Shown here: piece by piece, positions 57,233 through 64,000 of the stretch
Position numbering within the stretch: the stretch's first letter is position 1
Layout: each line of letters begins with the position of its first letter
Source: Azorinus chamasolen
Taxonomy: Eukaryota; Mollusca; Bivalvia; Cardiida; Solecurtidae
NCBI GenBank assembly: GCA_963576725.1
Contig: OY755240.1
Span: 19,741,743-19,805,742, forward strand
Length of the DNA stretch: 64,000 nucleotides
Direction: 5' to 3'
The notes under the pieces: model-generated
The model's database searches: none
Told to the model about the DNA's origin: nothing
The model's input: the letters and a program-made list of their open reading frames with translations, nothing else
Position numbers and translations under genes: made by a program

Positions 57233-57377
57233 TTAAGAGAAAGTTCAGAAGTATAAGTTTACTGAGGATTCCTAACTCTCATAAAATCAACAAGAATTTA
57301 ATAACTCTAAATGAGTAATACGGAATTTAAATCAAGATTGAAACTGGCCATTCTAATAGTTACAGATCGAGGCATTA

Positions 57378-58030
57378 CCATCTAGTGTGACTACATATCT
57401 AGTGTGTCTACAGATCTATATTTACTACAGACCAAGTGTGTCTACAGGTCTAATGTGTCTACAGACAAAGTGTGTCTACAGGTCTAATGTGTCTACAGAT
57501 CCAGTGTGTCTACAGGTCTAATGTGTCTACAGACTAAGTATGCCTAGTGTCTACAGGTCTAATGTGTCTACAGATCCCGTGTGTATATGTATACCAAGTG
57601 TGTCTACAGATCTAGTGTGCCTACAAATCTAATGTTTCTCTAGATCTAGTGTGGCTACAGATCTAGTGTGCCTACAAATCTAATATTTCTCCAGATCTAG
57701 TGTGCCTACATATCTAATGTTTCTCCAGATCTAGTGTGTCTACAGATCTAGTGTGTCTATATACCAAGTGTGCCTACATATCTAATGTTTCTCCAGATCT
57801 AGTGTGTCTACAGATCTAGTGTGCCTACAAATCTAGTTTTACTACAGGCAAAATGTGTCAATAGATCTAATATGTCTACAGATCCAGTGTGTTTACAGAT
57901 CCAGTGTGACAACAGATCCAGTGTGTCTGTAGGTCTAATGTTTCTCCATATCTAGTGTGCCTACAAATCTAGTGTATCTATACAGTTCTAGTTCTACTAC
58001 AGATCCATTGTATCTACATATCTAGAATTA
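57378..58030. repeat. 17-bp minisatellite
   Basis: Units of CTACAGATCTAGTGTGT with changes (AATGTTTCTCCAG, CTACAAATCTAG). About 35-40 copies. Confidence 0.9.
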
Positions 58031-58645
58031 GTTGTTTCTTTGCAGTTGTTACTTTTGTGTATATATTCCTAAAAAAGTTTGATGAATGCAGCATCAGATG
58101 TATTCATTACTAATTCCTCATATAGTTGATATGTTGCGATGTGTAGCTGACCAACCTTAGAGAAGTAACATCTATTCAATCTGAAAAGCTATCTTCCTGA
58201 TATGATCATATGATTTCTAAGGAGTTTGTTCACACGTACAGGGAATCAACATACATTGTATTACACAAGACCAATCAAAAATAGCAGCTGTCTCATGTTA
58301 TAGGAGGCTTGCGATTATCAAAGAGTCCATCTCCATCTAATGTGTATTACTTTAACAAAAAGGAACCCTCTGATCTGGGTCTGCAGTGTTTACAAGTGCC
58401 AATGGACACACTCCCGCATTCAAAGGCTGAAATTTCTAGATGTGGAATATAAGAATGTTATATCTAATGTGCTTGTGTCTATATGTGTCTGGTATTAGAG
58501 TGCGTATGCCGTATGGGGCAATTCCGGCAAATTATGTTTTCATGGAGATATATGCATTTTAAAGGGAAACAACACCATGTTTTATTATTTTCCTTGCAAT
58601 TGTCAGTTACCTCCCTTTCTGTGTGTCCTCCGATAGGTCGAACAT
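58031..58645. other. Unannotated; T6 arm at 58363-58396
   Basis: Only AACCCTCTGATCTGGGTCTG matches a known arm. No exon of the protease gene recognised here. Confidence 0.4.
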
Positions 58646-58651
58646 TTAATC

Positions 58652-58857
58652 TTTAGCCTGCTATGGGCGGATGAGTGAATACCTATGCAAACAGTTTGGA
58701 TCCAGATGAGACGCCGAGTAACTCGGCTTCTCATTGGGATCCAAACTGTTTGACACTCTGATTGCATTTTGGTAGACACATTGATTATATAGCTTGAATA
58801 GTGAAAATGTAGTAGGTGAAAATTTCTCTAAAAAATAATTTACTCAGCAGGCTTAAG
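58652..58857. mobile_element. T4-like MITE with AGCCTGCT ends
   Basis: AGCCTGCTATGGGCGG ... TTTACTCAGCAGGCT. Hairpin GGATCCAGATGAGACGCCGA and complement at 58683-58753. T4 core with different ends. Confidence 0.65.
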
Positions 58858-58867
58858 GTTAAACAAG

Positions 58868-59036
58868 TATCATTTATCGGTCTTTTAGACAGGTGGCATT
58901 TTAATGCAGGATGACAGTCACGCAGGAAGCTAATCTAGGAGCTTTCTGCATGACTTTCACCCTGCATTAAGCAGCCACCTGCCAAGAAAAGGCAAATAAT
59001 CTTGTTTACTATAATTTCGAAGTATCAGCTTTTTAC
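58868..59036. mobile_element. TA-type MITE
   Basis: AGACAGGTGGCATTTTAATG ... TGCATTAAGCAGCCACCTGC; hairpin tip GCTAATCTAGGAGC. Right end CAGCTTTTTACTATA decayed. Confidence 0.65.
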
Positions 59037-59131
59037 TATAGCTTCAATACTTTACCTAATCGGCTCGGTAGTGTTTGCTAGTGAAATAGAATGTCAACTC
59101 GAAATACTTGTCATGTTTGTACACTTATTAA

Positions 59132-59356
59132 CCCTGTCACCGCCAATGTCACAAACATGCACAATAACAAGAAGTGCAGTCTCAGACCAGACACCGCCTT
59201 TTCAAGGCGGTGTCTGAACAGGGACTTCACTTTTTGTCTCAAACTCTATTTCTATAGCCGTGCTTTATTCCTTTGAAATTTGTATTTAATAAATCGTATT
59301 TCCTTATTTTATCGAATGATTTAACAAAATTGGATTGCAGACTGCAATTAGAAATT
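59132..59356. mobile_element. T3 MITE, right end lost
   Basis: TTAA 59128-59131; CCCTGTCACCGCC on the left; hairpin CAGACACCGCCTTTTCAAGG; stops at TAGAAATTAG. Of 59357-59626 only T1-like debris. Confidence 0.75.
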
Positions 59357-59630
59357 AGATTACATCATAAATAGGGTTCATGCAGAAACACTTTTCAATA
59401 TGAATGATAGATTCATGTAACACTAAATACTACATGAATACATTTTTACGCCTTATAGATATAGTACTAGTTCTACAGTCTCTATGGCCAACAGTTATTG
59501 TATCCATGCACCATTGTAAAAGAATAAAGTAATTTATATTCAAGATGTCATTATTTCTTACATAAATTTTCGTGGAGTAAAATGTTAAAAATAATCATTT
59601 CGGCGTTCTCACCATGATAAAGCAACTTAA

Positions 59631-59871
59631 CCCTTCGCTTGCTATTCGCGTCAATATACCTACCTGTACATAGTGAAGACCCAGATGAGACAGCTCCTGC
59701 AGGAGCTGTCTCATCAGGGTCTGCACTATTTACAAGTTGATTGTGCAACCAGTGCACTCCACAGCAGTGATTGCACAGCGAAATACTTGTAGACAGTGAA
59801 GATATATGTAATTATACAACAGGGCATGGGTAAAGAAGGAGAAATTATTTTAAAATTCAGCAAGCGAAGGG
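59631..59871. mobile_element. T5 MITE (241 bp)
   Basis: TTAA 59627-59630 and 59872-59875. Ends CCCTTCGCTTGCT / AGCAAGCGAAGGG, perfect. Hairpin tip GCTCCTGCAGGAGC. Confidence 0.9.
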
Positions 59872-60013
59872 TTAAATACATTAAATAATTTGAAGGTAAC
59901 AACATTTACAACGACTCGATGTTTTATGTATTTAATGAGCACAGATATTTATTATTATCAGTTTTTATATCATGTGATAGAGATATATTTTCGTATTTGT
60001 AAGAAAGACTGTA

Positions 60014-60299
60014 CAACTCAACTTCGATATCTCGAACTCGGATAACTCAAACTTCGGGATAACTCGAAATAAAATTTCGGTCCTTCCGAAATCAACAATA
60101 CATAATTGTTCTAAAATGTATCACTGCGCATGTCTAAAAGCACATGTGACAGCTAAATGCATGTCCAAAACAATGCTTAATGGTCCTACTTTAGACCTGC
60201 ATTAGGTTGTGAACAGATTAGAAATCGGATGATTTGAACCTATCTTATCTCGATGCAATTTGTACGGTCCGTTGAAGTTTGAGATTTGAAGTTCGACTG
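60014..60299. mobile_element. P2 MITE, TA-flanked
   Basis: TA before 60014 (left end CAACTCAACTTCGATATCTC) and after 60299 (right end TTTGAAGTTCGACTG). Hairpin largely lost. Confidence 0.75.
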
Positions 60300-60362
60300 T
60301 ATTTACTTTCATTGGCGCTGCATCGCCATTCCATCGTGAACAATTACACCACTTACATATAA

Positions 60363-60590
60363 CCCTTTCGGTACCAAATTTCTAAGTGACGTCTGCAATC
60401 CAAGTTTATCAAATCATTCGGAAATGAGATAAATAAAGGCAAATTTCAAAGGAATAAAGCTCATATATAGAAACAGAGATTGAGACAAAAAGTGAAGTCC
60501 CTGATCAGACGCCGCCTTGAAAAGGCGGCGTCTGATCTTGGACTGCACTATTTGTCGTGGTGTATTTATGCGACATTGGCGGTGAAAGGG
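60363..60590. mobile_element. T3 MITE
   Basis: Left end CCCTTTCGGTACC, right end GGCGGTGAAAGGG + TTAA 60591-60594. Perfect-looking hairpin CAGACGCCGCCTTGAAAAGG. Confidence 0.85.
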
Positions 60591-60737
60591 TTAAATGTAA
60601 CGTACAACAACCATCAGTTGTACGTCATCTTCAAAACTGTATCCACAGTTTTCATTGAGTTAGAAGAAACTGTACTAGGTATTATCCTTCTAAACTCCTA
60701 AACGTATTTCGAGTTTGTCGATACGTGCTGTAACATA

Positions 60738-60950
60738 TAGTAAGTAGAACACCTGCTTAAAACGGTCATCAACAATAGGTCTATTTATGGGTCTATATAG
60801 CAGGTGGCAGCTTAATGCAGGTCAAAAGTAAAAAAGAAAACTTCTATAGGAGTTGTCTGTATTACGTTTGCCCTGCATTAAGTAACCAGCTGTTTTTAAG
60901 ACTCTTATGTTCAATAAATGGTTGGCCGCTTAAGGACATGTTTCTATGTA
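60738..60950. mobile_element. P4-like MITE
   Basis: GTAGAACACCTGCTTAAAAC ... GGCCGCTTAAGGACATGTTT with a diverged hairpin (tip CTTCTATAGGAG). Of 60951-61085 I see nothing. Confidence 0.6.
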
Positions 60951-61089
60951 TTAGAATATTTCAAATTATTTTACACGCCACAATATCGGTTATTTCATCT
61001 ACATGTACTTAGATTATTAACTGATTCGGCTTCAGGTTTCAAAATGGCGTTCTCTTTAAATTTGTAACAAGAAACATAATTGATATTAA

Positions 61090-61450
61090 CATTTTACTCC
61101 GCAAATACACATTTCTATGCCTGATTGCAAACAGAGTAGATCCAGATCAGGTGGTTGCTATAGTAATCGCCTGATCAGGATCTGTTCTGTTTGCTTATGC
61201 AATATATGCCATACCTAACTCTACCTTGTCTTTCAATACCAACATTTTATGTGTACTTATGCCATTATCAAAATTCAGCTAATAAATATTCATGATATCA
61301 TTACATCTATTTATTACATCAATATTCATGGGGATAAAGGTGTCAAACAGTTTGGATTATGAGGAGATGCCGAGTTACTCGGTGTTTCCTCTGGGTCTAA
61401 ACTGTTTGTAAAGGTTATCAAGGAAAGGTTATGGCGACGAAAGAGTTAAC
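61090..61450. mobile_element. T1 MITE and T4 half-element
   Basis: T1 with hairpin GTAGATCCAGATCAGGTGGT at about 61134-61194. T4 hairpin at 61346-61410 and right end GGCGACGAAAGAG + TTAA. Confidence 0.65.
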
Positions 61451-61667
61451 CCTTCGTTTGCTGAATTTTTAAATACATGTCTCCTTCTTTACCCATGTCC
61501 TGTTGTATAATTACATATATCTTCACTGTGTGCAGGCATTTCGCTGTGCAATCACTGCTGTGGAGTGCACTGGTTGCACAATCAACTTGTAAATAGTGCA
61601 GGAGCTGTCTCATCTGGGTCTTCACTATTTACAGGTAGGTATATTGACGTGAATAGCAAGCGAAGGG
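61451..61667. mobile_element. T5 MITE (217 bp), reverse, short hairpin
   Basis: TTAA 61447-61450 and 61668-61671. Ends CCCTTCGTTTGCT / AGCAAGCGAAGGG. One hairpin arm deleted at GTGCAGGAGCTGTC. Confidence 0.85.
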
Positions 61668-61724
61668 TTAATGCTTATAATACACAGTGTATTGTATGAT
61701 TATTCACCAGATAAGAGCTTATTA

Positions 61725-62247
61725 GTAATACAATTAAACGGGACCGTACAAAAATAATTCGAGATAACAGAAGTTCGAGTCATCCGATAATTATCTGAAA
61801 ACAATTTCTCAGCTTAACCCATTACCTCATAGGATATCTTTAGATACATCCTCTTTGAATAAATCTACCGAAAAGGAGCATTAACTAGAGAAAAGGAAAA
61901 TTTTAGAATTTTGTAGTTTGAAACATTGTGATAAATAGAGCATTTGCTCCTATAGGAGCAAATGCTCTATTTATCACAATGGTTTCACAAAGTGACTTTT
62001 ACAGAGTCGTCAAAAGTCGTCAATATGAGGGAATGGGTTAATGCAAGTCTAGAGTAATGCTGAAAGCTACCGCCGGAGCTTTCAGCATTACCTTCGACCA
62101 ACATTAAGTTAACGCACGTGTATCTAGATAAATGCATTTATACATTTTAGAACAGTTCTGTATTGTAAACGTTTGAAGGACCGAACCTTTACTTCGATAT
62201 ATCCAGACGTTGCAGTTATCCGAGTTCGATATATCGAAGTTCAACTG
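61725..62247. mobile_element. P2 MITE carrying a nested T2
   Basis: GGGACCGTACAAAAATAATT ... ATATATCGAAGTTCAACTG + TA. Internal AGC|TTAA is where the T2 sits; TGCAAGTCTAGAGTAATGCT continues after it. Confidence 0.8.
61818..62037. mobile_element. T2 MITE (220 bp) nested in P2
   Basis: TTAA 61814-61817 and 62038-62041. Ends CCCATTACCTCATAGG / ATGAGGGAATGGG. Almost perfect hairpin, tip GCTCCTATAGGAGC. Confidence 0.9.
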
Positions 62248-62249
62248 TA

Positions 62250-62533
62250 TGTGATAACCTGGTCTTTTAGATCAAACAAATAACATATTTACTGATTAAG
62301 CTGTGGACATGGAACAGATTTGCATTCACAATTGCAGTCACGTGATTTCAAAAGACAGCCATGAATATAGAGTAGGTGCCCGCTAGAATTATTTTCTAGG
62401 GTTCGGATCAGTGAATCATTTACCGGTTAAATATTTGATATTTTCGCCCATGTGGATTTAACATTTCAATAATTATAATTCTACTCACTGTGATAATATT
62501 TGTTTTGCATGTTGATATGCTAATTTAAGTATT
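62250..62533. other. Unannotated
   Basis: No repeat end, hairpin or coding signal recognised. Confidence 0.4.
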
Positions 62534-62728
62534 TCAACCCGGGACATTCACGTAGTGTCATTTGTACACTGTGACGACTCAGATCAGAGGACCTCTGACC
62601 AGGGTATGTAAAGTTTGTCATTTGAAACTCCTCTGGCAAATGTAGGCCTTTCAAAATCTGAATTGACCCCACCACTAGTCACTGATGTGCCATACCCACT
62701 TTGAAAATTCCAGCATTTAAAGGGTTAC
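62534..62728. mobile_element. T6-like MITE, hairpin shortened
   Basis: AACCCGGGACATTCACGTAG ... CCAGCATTTAAAGGGTTA; arms CAGATCAGAGGACCTCTGAC. Confidence 0.6.
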
Positions 62729-62733
62729 ATTAA

Positions 62734-62981
62734 CCCTTCTCTTGCTGAATTTTAAAATACACTTCTCATTCTTTACCCATGCCCTGTTGTATAATTACAT
62801 ATATCTTCACTGTGTACACGTACATGTATTTCTCTGTGCAATCACTGCTGTGGAGTGCACTGGTTGCACAATCAACTTGTAAATAGTGCAGACCCTGATG
62901 AGACAGCTCCTGCAGGAGCTGTCTCATCTGGGTCTTCACTATTTACAGGTACGTATATTGACGTGAATAGCAAGCGAAGGG
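62734..62981. mobile_element. T5 MITE (248 bp), reverse
   Basis: TTAA 62730-62733 and 62982-62985. Ends CCCTTCTCTTGCT / AGCAAGCGAAGGG. Near-perfect hairpin, tip GCTCCTGCAGGAGC. Confidence 0.9.
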
Positions 62982-62992
62982 TTAATCTTATT

Positions 62993-63093
62993 AATCAACT
63001 TGTAAATAGTGCAGACCCAAATGAGACAGCTCGTCTCATCAGAATCATCACTATTTACAGGTAGGTATATTGACGTGAACAGCAAGCGAAGGG
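62993..63093. mobile_element. Second, partial T5 copy
   Basis: Repeats only the right part of the preceding T5 (ATCAACTTGTAAATAGTGCA ... AGCAAGCGAAGGG + TTAA) with a shortened hairpin. Confidence 0.8.
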
Positions 63094-63222
63094 TTAAAGG
63101 CTTATCTATGGAGTAAATGGTGAATTTTCAAAGCCGATGCAAATAAGATATATTCATGATTAATAACGTATTTCAAATGTATGTTTTTGTTCAACACTTA
63201 ATTGTCACGACTGTCTCATATA

Positions 63223-63427
63223 CAGTAAAAAACCCTCTAAACCGGAATTCTAGTAGAGAAGAATTTAGATACTTTCAGGCAGGTGGTTCCTTAAAGCAGG
63301 ATGAATGTCATGCAGAAAGCTCAAAGATGAGCTATCTGCATGACTTTCACCCTGCTTGATGCTACCAGCTGTCTCTAAGATCGATAATTATACTAAATTT
63401 AACGTCCGATTTAGAGGGGTTTTACTG
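63223..63427. mobile_element. P3 MITE (205 bp), TA-flanked
   Basis: TA 63221-63222 and 63428-63429. Left CAGTAAAAAACCCTCTAAAC, right GATTTAGAGGGGTTTTACTG. Hairpin CATGCAGAAAGCTCAAAG. Confidence 0.85.
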
Positions 63428-63521
63428 TATGTGTCAGTTGTTTTTGTTAGTGACAAATAGGATGTAACTCGAAAATATCCATGCAAAACTTCTTATATAT
63501 ATTCACAATTTCACATACAAT

Positions 63522-63905
63522 AAAACTCCTCTAAATTGACGAGTTTATGAATAAATATGGTTACTTAACCCTTTCCTCCATAGGCTGTTTTTAGACCCAG
63601 CCTCTTTGAATAACTCTACCCAAAACGAACATTTACTAGAGAATAGGAACATGTTCGAATTGTGTAGTATTGAAACCATTGTGAGGAGCAAATGCTCTAT
63701 TTATCACAATGGTTTCAAGAAGTGACTATTACAGAGACGTAGTAAGGCGTATTTATGGCACATTAGGGTTTAGTGTCGGACGAATGAGATGCAGAGAGAT
63801 CATACAGGAGCTTTCTGCATTACTTCCGTCCTTCATTTCGCTACATATAACAACTCGAATTCGTCCTTCTTTTTGGTAGGCGCTTTAAAAGGATTTTATT
63901 GTAAT
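63522..63905. mobile_element. TA-type MITE with a nested, damaged T2
   Basis: Left end CAATAAAACTCCTCTAAATT; T2 from CCCTTTCCTCCATAGG (TTAA 63565-63568) to about 63770 with left hairpin arm deleted; then ATGCAGAGAGATCATACAGG ... GGATTTTATTGTA. Confidence 0.6.
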
Positions 63906-63913
63906 TACATGTA

Positions 63914-64000
63914 CAGTAACATCCAACTAAACCGGACGTTAAATTTAGCATAAATATCGGTATCTGAGACAGGTAGCAGCTTAATGCAGGGTGAAAGTCA
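63914..64000. mobile_element. P3 MITE, cut by the window edge
   Basis: TA 63912-63913, CAGTAACATCCAACTAAACC GGACG, then CAGGTAGCAGCTTAATGCAG GGTGAAAGTCA at the end of the window. Confidence 0.75.

Overview
The window looks like nuclear DNA from a bivalve mollusc. It is A+T-rich and intron-rich and packed with short foldback transposons. It also has a pearl-type tandem-core element and a single-exon B-box/propeller gene of the kind expanded in bivalves. The species is not identifiable from what I can see.

Two protein genes are supported. On the + strand, 6707-8806 is an intact 699-residue TRIM-like protein: B-box zinc finger, coiled coil and C-terminal beta-propeller, with no RING. On the - strand, at least 19 exons spread over 56651 down to about 20222 form one large secreted mosaic serine protease. 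They were joined by eye from domain content, splice consensus and intron phase. In N-to-C order it carries CUB, a 731-codon Ser/Thr-rich mucin-like exon, CUB, LDLa, LDLa, SRCR-like, a trypsin domain with complete His-Asp-Ser triad and an RRKR/VVGG activation site, MAM, an unrecognised Cys module, and MAM. The CUB-LDLa-SRCR-protease core resembles enteropeptidase, but here MAM domains follow the protease and a mucin block sits between two CUBs. The 5' end (start codon, signal peptide) was not found and may lie beyond the window. The two genes converge tail to tail.

Nearly everything else is mobile DNA. I use working names for the families. TTAA-flanked elements with CCC...GGG ends (piggyBac-like hallmark): T1 (CCCTTTCCCT ends, hairpin with CAGACCCTGATCAGACGG), T2 (CCCATTCCCTCATA ends, hairpin AAATAGAGCATTTGCTCC), T3 (ends with CACCGCC or GGCGCC, hairpin CAGACGCCGCC), T4 (CCCTTTCGCTGCCAA ends, hairpin GGATCCTGATGAGACGCC), T5 (CCCTTCGCTTGCT ends, hairpin CCCAGATGAGACAGCTCC), T6 (CCCTTACA ends, hairpin GACCCAGATGAGAGGGC), T7 (CCCATTTGCTCCC ends). 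TA-flanked elements with CAGT...ACTG ends (pogo/Tigger-like): P1 (CTCTATAACGGCCAC), P2 (GAACTTCGATATCTCGAAC), P3 (CCTCTAAACCGGA), P4 (CCTCTAATGCGACCAC), P5 (CAGTGCT ends, hairpin CCCTATACTGTGACCACTC). Many copies are nested, and several can be removed on paper to leave a clean empty site.

Other repeats are a LINE split by two later insertions (28.7-32.1 kb), two further retroelement fragments (21.8-22.3 and 42.9-43.7 kb), a tRNA-derived SINE (23.4 kb), a 1.15-kb long-TIR element with a possible 9-bp duplication (54.4-55.6 kb), foldbacks, three minisatellites and several microsatellites.

The least ordinary signals are the protease architecture and the way unrelated TTAA and TA element families share hairpin tips and central palindromes.
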